A stretch of 64,000 nucleotides of DNA, taken from NCBI GenBank assembly GCA_026705765.1, contig JAPPAB010000055.1, positions 60,211 through 124,210 of the forward strand, written 5' to 3'. The notes under the pieces are model-generated. The model worked only from the letters and a program-made list of their open reading frames with translations. It searched no databases and was not told the DNA's origin. Origin of the DNA: Gemmatimonadota bacterium (GTDB taxonomy: Bacteria > Latescibacterota > UBA2968). A program made the translations under genes and the position numbers. This document shows positions 45,901 to 53,340 of the stretch, piece by piece. Numbering within the stretch: position 1 is the stretch's first letter; each line of letters starts with the position of its first letter.

Positions 45901-47523
45901 GTGGAAGGTCCATATCCCGGCATACTGATCAGAAGCAAATTCTGGGGACCACTGGAAGACACGGCTTATGATTATGCGCGGATAAATTTCAAAGACAGAG
46001 GCACCGTAACGCCTCGAAGCTGGTATATTGCGACAAGAGAAGACAAAAAATCAAAAGCCGTGGTGCGTTATGGAGAGAAAAATTCCCGCGTCCAGGGGAT
46101 CCTGGGACTGGCGCCAGAAGAAGCCCAGGTAACGCAGATCGATACCCTGCTGCGGATCGGACGCTGGTTTCAACCGGGCGAGTCAGCCTGTATTTTGCCC
46201 GACCGAACAGCGGAACTCCTGGGCATAACAGAACAGGACATCGGCAAAGCGCACATTCGCCTCTTTGGCAAACAACTCACAGTAATCGGGCTGATCAACT
46301 CTGAAAAAATGCGTCGATTTGTCGATCTGGATGAAGAAATCTTAACACCGGCAGATTTTCAAGTCACCGAAGACGAGTTTATCACCGTCATGTCGCAGAC
46401 TGAAACCCGCGAGCGGCAGGGATTGGAACGCCCCGAAGTCGAGACCGTGCCATTTGAGCATCTGGACCCCGATGATACGCTGATCGTATCCTATGCCCTG
46501 CTGCGCGATGTGGGCAGTCCATTGCAATCCGTGGCCGTGCGATTTCAAGAAGAAGTGAATGTCGAAGCCGAGATCAAATCATTTCTATCCCGGTTATCCG
46601 TGGTATTATTCGCCGGCATCCCGACAGCAGATGGCGGCATACGCGTCGCGGTTTACAGTTCACTGGGCGATACGTCTTTGCAAGGCATGGCCAATTTGTT
46701 TATCCCCATTCTGGTCGCTGCGCTGATCGTACTCAATACCATGATGGGATCGGTGTACGAGCGATTCCGCGAAATCGGCATTTATTCTTCCGTGGGATTA
46801 GCACCCGTACACATCGCCTTCTTATTTATAGCCGAGGCCTGTGTTTACGCTGTTTTGGGAACCGTTGCCGGATATCTTTTGGGACAAAGCGTCGTCAAAA
46901 TTTTACTGTGGCTGGATGCCCTGCAGGGACTTACTGTGAACTACTCGGCACTCTCAACCGTGACCTCCTCCATGCTGGTCATGCTGGTGGTTCTACTCTC
47001 ATCAATCTATCCCGCGCGCCAGGCATCACTCCTGGCCGTGCCCGACGTAACGCGCCGCTGGAAATTCCCCGATCCCGAAGGCGACCGCTGGCATTTTGAA
47101 TTTCCATTTACCGTAGGCGGCAAAGACGTATTTGGCCTATCCGTATTCCTCGTCGATTATTTTCAAGCGCACGCAGGTGAGAGCCTGGGCACATTTTACA
47201 CAGATGGCGCGCGATTCGGCGCGGTTGAAACCGAAACCGGACAGGGGCACACAATTGACACAACAATCTGGCTGGCACCTTATGATCTGGGCGTAAGCCA
47301 GCAAGTGCATTTTGAAGCTTTACCCACAGGCGAGTACAATATTTTTGCCATGACATTGACCATAGATCGGCTCTCTGGCGACGCCTCATCATGGCGGCGC
47401 GTCAACCAGAATTTTATGAACGCGCTGCGCAAACAATTCCTCATCTGGCGCACCGTCGCACCAGAAGATAAAGCGCAGTACACAGAAAAAGGACAGATGA
47501 TACTCGCCGGGGCTACAGTCTAA
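42997..47523 (+). CDS. Fusion of a degenerate M28 peptidase domain and FtsX-type ABC permease
   Basis: Start 42997 is chosen over 42958: GAAAGGA lies 7 bases upstream and the product begins with a membrane anchor (RIGWLALIGIVVFGFGAII). Residues about 60-480 follow the M28 aminopeptidase order, but the metal ligands are altered: the usual G-A-H-Y-D-S is INAYYDAMS, the usual G-A-D-D-N-A-S-G is GAEMACGI, and the Glu-Glu pair is SAHH. A beta-rich linker follows to about 760. From about 810 come four or five transmembrane helices plus a periplasmic domain typical of MacB/LolC FtsX permeases, with the final TM pair around IPILVAALIVLNTMMGS and SSIYPARQASLLAVP. Presumably a cell-envelope exporter; the ATPase partner is not adjacent. 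Confidence 0.87.
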   Translation: MYRRIGWLALIGIVVFGFGAIISGPDTVDPLLRNVLGLQTPEPVEPAPVPGAEVVADRVKRKITEAEVRALMATFTQYKSRVPGYPGHDAAAQFIEQRFRALGLKNVETETYGVTSPVDEGSQLTIVSSGEIFPLYGLWPNLVKTTTLPPGGIRTRLIDGGDGEFKAYDGKDVENTVVLLNFNTWNKWLNAAVLGAKQIIFIAPDTTSYTQAETKFLQVPNTVERFWIDREHGEKLRTLLADQGEIEVQLESRMPWKKDDVANVLGWVEGSDPEMSKKIVVINAYYDAMSVVPAQAPGAEMACGIVALMRLAEYFQAHRPKYTVLFLASSAHHLGFRGICDFLNRHSRKEEHFAALMTEPIDIDLFIGLDLSSQTDEIGVSTQTAGFGVNTAVNYFSTRFFATFSKSFVRYATAIAEGMGVPSKDVMVDGINPKGGMTWDMYIPGENIKSDSEVVLYAGTPALSLTTINDARFRVDTPLDRAEYINYANLTKQIRVLAGMLDLSFNDREFLPDYKLDPTDRMRGLKGYVRTFPRRSITPDKSRPGAIAAMRMGLEKSIKGVRRIYYDLADENGEYYIPGVAERRVHVRAYYIDPHSGEITYAPNQGRQGKIYSGHFNMNWWITKQTVILFPCVATDFYDTVDPRYLNTLSDISVYGAGNTAPQEYGYDIGFGPDEPVGVVYTSPGEKVKIAMRAGAIGVRYLLLNSKSADNEWDARGEGFQTLSSGSLIRTPYQAARDMWMLNESRMRKLRQYSIENQRLEVLHAQAKQHLDEAETALKEKQWDAFVKHTRAGMGIESRAYPDVKTTQNDVIRGVIFFMLLVIPCAFFLERLIFTFSDIRMQIGGIGAVFLVIWIFLSQVHPAFDLSNPFVILLAFVILALAIFVISILSGRFNENIRRLRSAEVLLHETDVGRISASVAAFQLGIANMKKRKMRTWLTFATLVLLTFTVLSFTSIKSALEFHQLHRDVEGPYPGILIRSKFWGPLEDTAYDYARINFKDRGTVTPRSWYIATREDKKSKAVVRYGEKNSRVQGILGLAPEEAQVTQIDTLLRIGRWFQPGESACILPDRTAELLGITEQDIGKAHIRLFGKQLTVIGLINSEKMRRFVDLDEEILTPADFQVTEDEFITVMSQTETRERQGLERPEVETVPFEHLDPDDTLIVSYALLRDVGSPLQSVAVRFQEEVNVEAEIKSFLSRLSVVLFAGIPTADGGIRVAVYSSLGDTSLQGMANLFIPILVAALIVLNTMMGSVYERFREIGIYSSVGLAPVHIAFLFIAEACVYAVLGTVAGYLLGQSVVKILLWLDALQGLTVNYSALSTVTSSMLVMLVVLLSSIYPARQASLLAVPDVTRRWKFPDPEGDRWHFEFPFTVGGKDVFGLSVFLVDYFQAHAGESLGTFYTDGARFGAVETETGQGHTIDTTIWLAPYDLGVSQQVHFEALPTGEYNIFAMTLTIDRLSGDASSWRRVNQNFMNALRKQFLIWRTVAPEDKAQYTEKGQMILAGATV

Positions 47524-47549
47524 TATGGAACTTTTTTTCTGAAAAAACG

Positions 47550-47578
47550 TTGACTTCTGAGATGATAAAGGGTATCTT
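47550..47578 (+). promoter_or_regulatory. Sigma-70-type promoter of the cold-shock gene
   Basis: TTGACT at 47550-47555 and TATCTT at 47573-47578 with 17 bases between them. It would give a leader of about 145 bases before the TTG start at 47730. Confidence 0.6.
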
Positions 47579-47639
47579 TGCCCATGCATTAAGAATGTGT
47601 TGTTTTGTTTCCTGTACAATCGGCCTGAAAAGACGGTAT

Positions 47640-47675
47640 GGCAAGAATCGAAACTTCTGATTCTTGCCTTTTTTT
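47640..47675 (+). terminator. Intrinsic terminator inside the cold-shock gene leader (attenuator or sRNA end)
   Basis: GGCAAGAATC (47640-47649) pairs perfectly with GATTCTTGCC (47659-47668), loop of 9, followed by seven T. It lies between the promoter and the csp ribosome site, so it must be read through, or it ends a separate short RNA of about 90 bases. Confidence 0.8.
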
Positions 47676-47729
47676 CGATTTTTTCGATCTGATAGTGCAA
47701 TTTACGATGTAGAAAGGTGGTGAAGTACG

Positions 47730-47930
47730 TTGGCAGAAGGAAGAGTTAAGTGGTTTAACGACGCCAAGGGGTTCGGCTTTATCGAGCAAGAAGATGGCGA
47801 AGATGTTTTTGTCCATTTCTCTGCGATTCAATCTGAGGGCTTTAAGTCTTTGTCCGAAGGCGATGTCGTCGAATTTGAAATCACCCAGGGACCTAAGGGC
47901 CTCCAGGCGGCGAATGTCGTAAAGCAATAA
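47730..47930 (+). CDS. csp: Cold-shock domain protein (CspA family)
   Basis: A 66-residue single cold-shock domain. RNP1 is KGFGFIEQ (14-21) and RNP2 is VFVHFSAI, with the family opening [14 protein letters not shown]. It binds single-stranded RNA and DNA and melts structures at low temperature. It uses a TTG start at 47730 (GAAAGGTGGTGAAGTACG upstream); no in-frame ATG gives the right length. A long structured leader with an internal terminator suggests control at transcript level. The terminator at 47956 closes the gene. Confidence 0.95.
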   Translation: MAEGRVKWFNDAKGFGFIEQEDGEDVFVHFSAIQSEGFKSLSEGDVVEFEITQGPKGLQAANVVKQ

Positions 47931-47955
47931 TCTGAAAATAAATTCAGAATTAACC

Positions 47956-47991
47956 AAAAAGCACCACCTCTTTTGAGATGGTGCTTTTTTT
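47956..47991 (+). terminator. Terminator after the cold-shock gene, shared by the convergent gene
   Basis: AAAAAGCACCACCTC pairs with GAGATGGTGCTTTTTT with one mismatch, tetraloop TTTT. Runs of A and T on both sides allow it to end transcripts from either direction; the convergent gene at 47990 stops inside it. Confidence 0.9.
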
Positions 47992-48547
47992 ATACGCGCC
48001 TGATACAAAAATCCGAAAACCGTATCCAGTGGTCACCTTCCTCCGGACCATTATAGCACTGAATACTCACCTGATCATCCCCCGGAGGAGGCAATTCACC
48101 CGAAGCCGCAGTCTGAAACGCGGACTCACCCTCGGCGCGAAATTGCGCCTCCCATGTATTCGCGGTAACAACAAGCCGCAAACGAACGCTCTGCGTCGGC
48201 ATCGGTTGCTTCCCTGGAATAATGTACAGATCGCCGTCAATGAGTTCCTTCACCTCTTTGAACACCGGTTCCCCATTGTGATACCACGTAATACCCGCCT
48301 GCTCGTATTGCTGCGTCGGCTCGCTGTGATTCGCGATCGTAACCTCGACCGCATAAGCACTCTCACCGCGGTCCGGCGCGGACCTGAGCAAAGCATTTTG
48401 CACCGTATCCTTCACACCGGGACGCACGCAAATCTCCAGACCCCCATCCCGAATCCGCCAATCATCGGGATGTTCCCGCAACCACGACCAGCCGCTATCC
48501 AGCCCACCGTCAAATGTATCCTGAAAAATGATTTGTCCATCGCTCAT
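47990..48547 (-). CDS. Concanavalin-like DUF1349-type protein
   Basis: About 185 residues (start at 48547 or 48550: AGGAG lies 7 bases before the second of two adjacent ATG codons). The sequence follows the single-domain beta-sandwich type seen in DUF1349 and xylanase C-terminal modules: FQDTFDGGLDSGWSWLREHP, DDWRIRDGGLEI, AGITWYHNGEPVFKEVKELID, VRLRLVVTANTWEAQFRAEG and CYNGPEEGDHWIRFSDF. No signal peptide, so it acts in the cytoplasm or is a remnant of a larger enzyme. Members often bind or hydrolyse glycans; no catalytic residues can be assigned. Convergent with the csp gene. Confidence 0.8.
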   Translation of the reverse strand: MSDGQIIFQDTFDGGLDSGWSWLREHPDDWRIRDGGLEICVRPGVKDTVQNALLRSAPDRGESAYAVEVTIANHSEPTQQYEQAGITWYHNGEPVFKEVKELIDGDLYIIPGKQPMPTQSVRLRLVVTANTWEAQFRAEGESAFQTAASGELPPPGDDQVSIQCYNGPEEGDHWIRFSDFCIRRV

Positions 48548-48665
48548 CATAAATCTCCTATCCTGAATGATCGGATAACTACGCGCGCTCATGGTCGATA
48601 AAATTCAAGTGTTCTTCAAGTATTTTCCTGACCCCTCCCCCGGATACCGACTCCTTATTGATACA

Positions 48666-48694
48666 TTTTGAAGAAGTCAATTTTTGCGTATAAT
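48666..48694 (+). promoter_or_regulatory. Promoter candidate for the EEP-family gene
   Basis: A perfect -10 TATAAT at 48689-48694 with a weak -35 TTTTGA at 48666-48671 (17-base spacer), 55 bases before the ATG at 48750. Confidence 0.5.
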
Positions 48695-48749
48695 TAAACC
48701 CATCGCAAACCGCGACCTGTCAGAACTTTAATGAGATCGGACGATTAAA

Positions 48750-49703
48750 ATGAAGAAATACCTTCTATCCTGTATTCTGCTCTTGTTATTCGGTTGCCGA
48801 CCACAAGTCTCTGACGAACAAATCACAATCTGTTCTTTCAACATCAAATTCCTCGGACTCTACAAAAAGAAAGACAACGAAGCACTTGCCCAACTGGTCG
48901 GAAAATACGACATAATCGTCGTCCAGGAACTCGTTGCCCCACCTGATAATGGCCGATACTGCGATGGCACATCCTATAGCGAAGACCCTGAAGCCGATGC
49001 ATTCTTCGATGCCATGAGCGCACAGGGCTTTGATTACTCCCTATCTTGTGAAGACACGGGAAGAGGCGAAAACATCCACAAAGCCGGATCGAGCACCGAA
49101 TGGTCCGCAGTCTTTTACAAACCCAACAAACTGAAAATTGCCCATGACCTGCCCAATGGATACCTCGCAGAAGACCGCTCTGCCCATCCCGTATATCCCC
49201 GCGTGCCACACGCCCACAGCTTCCGCACACTGAATGGCAAAATGGATTTCGTCGTCATCAACGTCCATTTATCTCCCGGTCGAAACAAGAAAAAAGAACG
49301 CAAAGCCGGACTTTTGAGCATAGCCCAGTGGATTGACCGCCACGACGCACAGGAACAGGACTTCTACATCGTAGGAGATATGAACATCGAAAACGCCGCA
49401 GAACTTAAAGCAGTAACCCCGCGGGGATTTATCTCGCTCAACGACGAATGCCGAAAAACGAACACAGCAATCAAAAGCAGCAAACCCTATGACCACGTCA
49501 TGTACCGCCCAGCCAGGTTAGACGAGATAGACGAGGCATTTGATTTTCAGGTCATCAACCTCATCGACCAGATGCGCAGCACCTGGCGAAGCTCCGAAAC
49601 CTATCCCGGCGACCCGTACAATGGGAATCTATTTGCACAGCACTACTCGGACCATCATCCCGTGTTATTCCGCCTGAACATTCCGGGCAAGGATGACGAC
49701 TGA
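48750..49703 (+). CDS. Endonuclease/exonuclease/phosphatase-family lipoprotein
   Basis: A 317-residue protein. The N-terminus (MKKYLLSCILLLLFGC) is a lipobox with the acylated cysteine at residue 16, so it is anchored in a membrane. The EEP fold motifs occur in order: SFNIKFLG (Asn), IIVVQEL (Glu), VVINVHLSP (His), YIVGDMNI (Asp/Asn) and SDHHPVLFRL (Asp-His). This family includes DNase I-like nucleases and phosphodiesterases acting on inositol phosphates or sphingomyelin; a surface location suggests an extracellular nuclease or phosphatase. It is monocistronic with a convergent terminator. Confidence 0.93.
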   Translation: MKKYLLSCILLLLFGCRPQVSDEQITICSFNIKFLGLYKKKDNEALAQLVGKYDIIVVQELVAPPDNGRYCDGTSYSEDPEADAFFDAMSAQGFDYSLSCEDTGRGENIHKAGSSTEWSAVFYKPNKLKIAHDLPNGYLAEDRSAHPVYPRVPHAHSFRTLNGKMDFVVINVHLSPGRNKKKERKAGLLSIAQWIDRHDAQEQDFYIVGDMNIENAAELKAVTPRGFISLNDECRKTNTAIKSSKPYDHVMYRPARLDEIDEAFDFQVINLIDQMRSTWRSSETYPGDPYNGNLFAQHYSDHHPVLFRLNIPGKDDD

Positions 49704-49739
49704 CATTGCCTGCTCTGATCAATCTCCCGGACAAAAAGG

Positions 49740-49777
49740 AAACGGGTAGAGAACACAACAATCCTCTACCCGTTTTT
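49740..49777 (+). terminator. Terminator of the EEP-family gene
   Basis: AAACGGGTAGAG (49740-49751) pairs with CTCTACCCGTTT (49764-onward), loop of about 12, followed by T. It separates this gene from the convergent NIPSNAP gene. Confidence 0.88.
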
Positions 49778-49796
49778 ATGCCCACTCGCAACCCGC

Positions 49797-50138
49797 TCAT
49801 GCATCTTCCGACAGAGCCGGAACCCGGGACTCGAAAAAATCGGACGCAAGCATAATTTGATCTTGCTGGCGCACCACAAGCCCCTTAACGCGGGGCAAAT
49901 ATTCATTAACCCATCGGGGATCGCTGCGCACGGCCTGCCGCGCCTGATCAAAATGGGTATAATCGCGATACGCCCAGATATGAACAACGCGATTTAACTT
50001 CCCAATATCGGTATAATACCACCCGGCAAGTTTGATACCATAATCTTCGCGCAAGGGAAGCGCCACATCGCGCACCGCATCCATATAGGCTTGCAAAGCA
50101 CCGGGATTCAGGTCATAGGTACGCATATCGTAAATCAT
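49797..50138 (-). CDS. NIPSNAP-like protein
   Basis: About 113 residues from 50138 (GGAGATTTTCT precedes that ATG; a longer frame to 50171 lacks a site). The dimeric ferredoxin-like fold signature is present: YDMRTYDLNPGALQAYMDAV, then HIWAYRDYTHFDQARQAVRSDPRW. Bacterial members are soluble and of mostly unknown role, sometimes linked to oxygenases or redox stress. It stands alone with its own promoter (50203-50230) on the minus strand. Confidence 0.88.
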   Translation of the reverse strand: MIYDMRTYDLNPGALQAYMDAVRDVALPLREDYGIKLAGWYYTDIGKLNRVVHIWAYRDYTHFDQARQAVRSDPRWVNEYLPRVKGLVVRQQDQIMLASDFFESRVPALSEDA

Positions 50139-50202
50139 AGAAAATCTCCAAAAAGGGTGAAAAGGAATCACTCATGCCACACATAACACGAGAATTTCTG
50201 GT

Positions 50203-50230
50203 ATTATAATTTAGTGAAAAATCCCACAAA
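50203..50230 (-). promoter_or_regulatory. Promoter of the NIPSNAP gene
   Basis: On the minus strand, TATAAT (50208-50203) is preceded by TTTGTG (50230-50225) with a 16-base spacer, 65 bases upstream of the ATG. Confidence 0.55.
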
Positions 50231-50361
50231 TACTCAGCTTTTTTATACCTCTCCATATTTTTGCACCAGAATCCATTTTTTTCCTCCAAATTTGACACCA
50301 AAAGCGTTTGCAGCCCGTCTAAGTGTTCAATCAGCTTAATACAGATCCCCATGAACACAAC

Positions 50362-50504
50362 GACCGGGCCGAGATATCCCTTCACTCCAGCCCGGTCTTC
50401 GGGGGCGGCAAGGTAAATGGATTCCCTCCCTGCCGTCCCCTCATTTTTTTTCAACAACGCCCACATTCGACAAAATATGCCCCAGCACAACGATGCTGGG
50501 GCAT
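50362..50504. other. Structured non-coding stretch with two strong hairpins
   Basis: The 354 bases between the NIPSNAP start and the HTH gene contain GACCGGGC (50362-50369) pairing with GCCCGGTC (50390-50397) and a longer perfect stem ATGCCCCAGCA/TGCTGGGGCAT (50477-50487 with 50494-50504). The second covers the apparent start codon of the next gene. No convincing gene is seen on either strand here. This is the left border of the accessory island. Confidence 0.5.
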
Positions 50505-50993
50505 TCTATTATTAAAAAAATTGGTTGCCCGACTGATGCACTCACTGAACTTTTTACCGTATGGGATCACTTTCCCATCTATCACATTCGCAGAAACAAT
50601 AAGCACATTATCGCAATCGGACATAAGCCACAAAAACAATTACTTACTCAAAAACTACAACATCCCAATTATATCAAAAAGGCTCTGTACTATCACGAGC
50701 TTCTTAAAAAGGGGCATGTTCAATCTCAGAGAACACTTGCTCAACAGGTGGGAATCTCACAAACCAAAGTCCACTTGATTCTACAGTTACTCAAACTGGA
50801 TGAGAAAATTAAAGATTTTATCTTGGGATTGGATGATGCAGACCCAAGGCTAAGTTTCCTGGCGGTCTATCGGTTGCAGCCGTTACTCCAGCTTAAAAGT
50901 AAGGAGAGACAAAGGAGAGAATTTTGGAAAATGATTGAGGAGCAATATCCAGACCAAATTAAACGGTCTGCGATACCCCTCCCGAATAAATAA
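50493..50993 (+). CDS. ParB/KorB-like helix-turn-helix protein, possibly a fragment
   Basis: A 166-residue frame. The clearest part is GHVQSQRTLAQQVGISQTKV..ILQLLKLDEKIKDFI (residues about 75-108), a ParB/KorB-type HTH followed by the usual leucine-rich helices. An N-terminal part with IYHIRRNNKHIIAIGHKPQ has a degenerate nuclease/ParB look. The ATG at 50493 lies inside a perfect hairpin and has no ribosome site, so the true start may be lost; this is probably a mobile-element leftover (a recombinase- or plasmid-partition-type regulator). It has no partner gene. Confidence 0.5.
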   Translation: MLGHSIIKKIGCPTDALTELFTVWDHFPIYHIRRNNKHIIAIGHKPQKQLLTQKLQHPNYIKKALYYHELLKKGHVQSQRTLAQQVGISQTKVHLILQLLKLDEKIKDFILGLDDADPRLSFLAVYRLQPLLQLKSKERQRREFWKMIEEQYPDQIKRSAIPLPNK

Positions 50994-51058
50994 ACTCGGT
51001 GTTTATCGGTATTACTCTGTAGCGGTTTTGAAGTCACACATCGCGTAGATAGATATGT

Positions 51059-51976
51059 TCAACAATTAGTCCACCTATCTTCCTCATTCATGAACTGCTG
51101 GATGTCTTCTCCATAGCGCACTAAATACTCTCGATGTGCGCCCACTAAATTGTACTCAGAGTGAATTGGTGGACCTGCGTGGCTTGAATAGAAACGGCCA
51201 ATAGGGAAGTATGACCGTAGCCAATAGATCCGGCGGCCATCTCCTTTTAGACTCACGATACGTGCGATGGAATTAGGGATACCTTGTACTGACTGGACTG
51301 CGGTTTGCTGGACAATTTCATCAAAAACATGCTGTTCTGCCTGATCGTGTGCCTTATTGCCTTGGGTAACGATCACATCGGGCTTAAGAATACGCAATTC
51401 CTTCCCGAGATAAGGACCACAATTCTGGTACACTCTGTAGGATTCTTGATTTGTTCCACCCGCGCTGGAACAACACTTCGCTGTTCTCACATGAACGAAG
51501 AGTTGCTCAATTATATTTGTACTTTGGTCCCCAGCATCTCCTGCTCGATCTAGTTCGATGAAGGGATGAAGAAGGCTCCGGACTGTCGTTGTTGTTCCCC
51601 GCCAGTGCGGATTCAACGTCTTCCTCTTTGTACTCTCCGCATTCTCTGCAGAAGAAAAATCTGGTTCTGGAGCGGACAAGGAGACAACCACGATACGGGG
51701 TATGCGATGGTCTCTGTAATTTCTGTTTTTATAATATTGGCTAACGGTAACGCCCTCTGTCCGCGCTAAAAAGTGAACGTTTTCTTGTGCGGCTTGGCAA
51801 GCATCCCGACAACTCTTTTTCTTTTTCTTAGGACAACGGTAGGCATCAAATATGGCGTCGAGGTTGCCAAGCGTAACAGGTATATTAGTAATAGGTGCTA
51901 TACCAACGTCCTCGTAATACTGATTGAGTTTTCTTTGTATTTTATTCATAGCCAGAATTGCTCCGGTCAAGTCCAA
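51059..51976 (-). CDS. Fe-S uracil-DNA-glycosylase-like protein
   Basis: A 305-residue protein. The UDG-superfamily order can be read: motif-1-like VVVSLSAPEPDFSS (97-110), then HVRTAKCC.. (162-169) and QNCGPYLGKELRILKPDVIV (185-203). The last is close to the family 4 pattern NC..fL..EL..i.P.vIv. Six cysteines (C48, C56, C60, C168, C169, C186) fall where family 4/5 enzymes carry an Fe-S cluster, though the N-terminal C-x7-C-x3-C spacing and the KKKKK insert are unusual. Such proteins remove uracil from DNA, and some act in phage immunity or as hydrolases of other bases. It is the second gene of a minus-strand pair. No strong start site; the methionine at residue 10 is an alternative. Confidence 0.72.
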   Translation of the reverse strand: MDLTGAILAMNKIQRKLNQYYEDVGIAPITNIPVTLGNLDAIFDAYRCPKKKKKSCRDACQAAQENVHFLARTEGVTVSQYYKNRNYRDHRIPRIVVVSLSAPEPDFSSAENAESTKRKTLNPHWRGTTTTVRSLLHPFIELDRAGDAGDQSTNIIEQLFVHVRTAKCCSSAGGTNQESYRVYQNCGPYLGKELRILKPDVIVTQGNKAHDQAEQHVFDEIVQQTAVQSVQGIPNSIARIVSLKGDGRRIYWLRSYFPIGRFYSSHAGPPIHSEYNLVGAHREYLVRYGEDIQQFMNEEDRWTNC

Positions 51977-52033
51977 AAAGTTCTGTAAAAAGGTAGCTTC
52001 GTGATAGGAGGCAGTGATTTTGTTTCAAGTACG

Positions 52034-52420
52034 TCATGTCCCGATAATTTCCGCATCTCGGACCCTCTCATTATTCTTAAAAATTTTGTCGTATAAGAAA
52101 TTTGAGAGTAGGTTGAGAGCAACAGGACTGAAAATATAAATGACTATTCCATCGAGGATATCGAATCCACCAGATAGGTGAACCAAGTCTGGACATTCAG
52201 AATACGTTAATCCAAGCTCATCTCGACCAGCACATTTTGTACCTTTCGCTTTTAATATCTCCACAAGAGCAATCGACGCGATAGGGTAAGACATTTCATC
52301 TGCGTGTTGTATAGGGAGGAGTGCCATGTCGTAATGGTGCTTGATATTCTCCCAATCAATTTTTCGTAATGTGGGGTAATATTCATCTATCTTTGTCGAT
52401 TGTTTATATATTAGACTCAT
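52034..52420 (-). CDS. Unknown 128-aa protein, partner of the UDG-like gene
   Basis: Starts with a ribosome site GTGAGGACCAA before ATG 52420 and ends 58 bases before the UDG-like gene, both on the minus strand. The sequence has a helical N-terminal half (KIDWENIKHHYDMALLPIQ), two cysteines (KCAGRDEL, SECPDLVH) and a hydrophobic segment near residue 90 (DGIVIYIFSPVALNLLSNFL). I do not recognise it. Pairing with a glycosylase-like protein in an island suggests a two-gene functional unit. Confidence 0.6.
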   Translation of the reverse strand: MSLIYKQSTKIDEYYPTLRKIDWENIKHHYDMALLPIQHADEMSYPIASIALVEILKAKGTKCAGRDELGLTYSECPDLVHLSGGFDILDGIVIYIFSPVALNLLSNFLYDKIFKNNERVRDAEIIGT

Positions 52421-52456
52421 TTGGTCCTCACTCGTTCAAATGGAACAGGATAATTA

Positions 52457-52555
52457 GGGTGAACCTTCTGCATTATACACTAAAACGGGTCAAGTCCCTG
52501 GCATGGGATGATTGGGTGAACCTTCTACACTATACACTCAAGCGGGGTAACTCCA
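52457..52555. repeat. 57-bp tandem repeat carrying two IS-end-like sequences
   Basis: GGGTGAACCTTCTRCAYTATACACT begins at 52457 and again at 52514 (period 57). Each unit ends in a sequence like the right end of an IS3-family element: CACTAAAACGGGTCAAGTCC (52478-52497) and CACTCAAGCGGGGTAACTCC (52535-52554, then A). The 200 bases 52421-52620 hold no gene on either strand. Confidence 0.6.
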
Positions 52556-52620
52556 CAGGCATTAAGCAACTAATCGGAGAGTTATAATTATGGTCCATTA
52601 AATTGTTGAGGAGGCAATAG

Positions 52621-53253
52621 ATGTTATCTAACATATCATCATGGGTCATTGCACTTATAGGCACTTCTTTTATAATCTTCTCCACAATTATAAGTGCCAT
52701 ATTTCTTTATCAAACTAGAAGAATTATTACAGATGAACAAGGTAAGATAGAGGAAATCCGGCGAAAAAAAGATAACTTATGGCTCAACCACCAGCGAGGA
52801 GAACAAAGATTAAGGGATGCGGAAATCTTTTTCGCCTTTCTAAGAGATAGCTTTATACAAAAAACTGTCACCGCGCCCAATATACACTTTTTAATGGATA
52901 GGTCAATTTACTACTTTCGGGGGGCTGCTTTATCAATGCTGGTAGCATCAGGAGCCTCTGGTGAGGAGGAATATTCTAAAACCAAAAAGGAAGTCGATAA
53001 TCTGCTTCATGATTTTTTTGTAGCTGACAACCCAAAGTCATACGAAATCTTAATTACAAAGATTGATTCTCTAAGAATAAAATCAGCTAATAAAATAAAT
53101 GAGCTTGCTGGTTCTGTCTCTGATAAGCAGTCGCAAATCTCGTCTTATAAGAATAGAGAATATGTAATATACTTAGCGTATGTTTTTCTTAATCTATTAG
53201 GTATCTCTTTAACCATGTGCAAAGACCTTCCTATATGGAAAAAGCAAAACTGA
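52621..53253 (+). CDS. Membrane-anchored coiled-coil protein of unknown function
   Basis: A 210-residue protein with ribosome site GAGGAGGCAATAG before ATG 52621. N-terminal transmembrane helix (WVIALIGTSFIIFSTIISAIF), a coiled-coil stretch (IITDEQGKIEEIRRKKDNLW), a middle of about 100 residues with SGASGEEEYSKTKKEVDNLL, then a second hydrophobic segment near the C-terminus (YVIYLAYVFLNLLGISLT). No family recognised. It is alone, flanked by repeat and IS sequences, and might be a cargo gene of the island. Confidence 0.6.
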   Translation: MLSNISSWVIALIGTSFIIFSTIISAIFLYQTRRIITDEQGKIEEIRRKKDNLWLNHQRGEQRLRDAEIFFAFLRDSFIQKTVTAPNIHFLMDRSIYYFRGAALSMLVASGASGEEEYSKTKKEVDNLLHDFFVADNPKSYEILITKIDSLRIKSANKINELAGSVSDKQSQISSYKNREYVIYLAYVFLNLLGISLTMCKDLPIWKKQN

Positions 53254-53340
53254 TAGGAGGTGATGCCCATGTTAGAGCAGACAGAAGACGGCTCTGATCG
53301 TTTCTATTTCGTCCAAAAACTCACCCGAATAGTAAAAAAG

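Noticed and set aside
50362..50504. tRNA or other classical RNA gene in the hairpin region
   Set aside because: Two stems only; no cloverleaf, no CCA-type end and no known conserved loop sequence visible.
50323..50778. 151-codon frame overlapping the HTH gene
   Set aside because: Reads through both hairpins in another frame; the HTH motif lies in the 50493 frame instead.
51305..51988. Plus-strand frames opposite the UDG-like gene
   Set aside because: Short, hydrophobic shadows without ribosome sites; the minus-strand frame carries the motifs and cysteine pattern.
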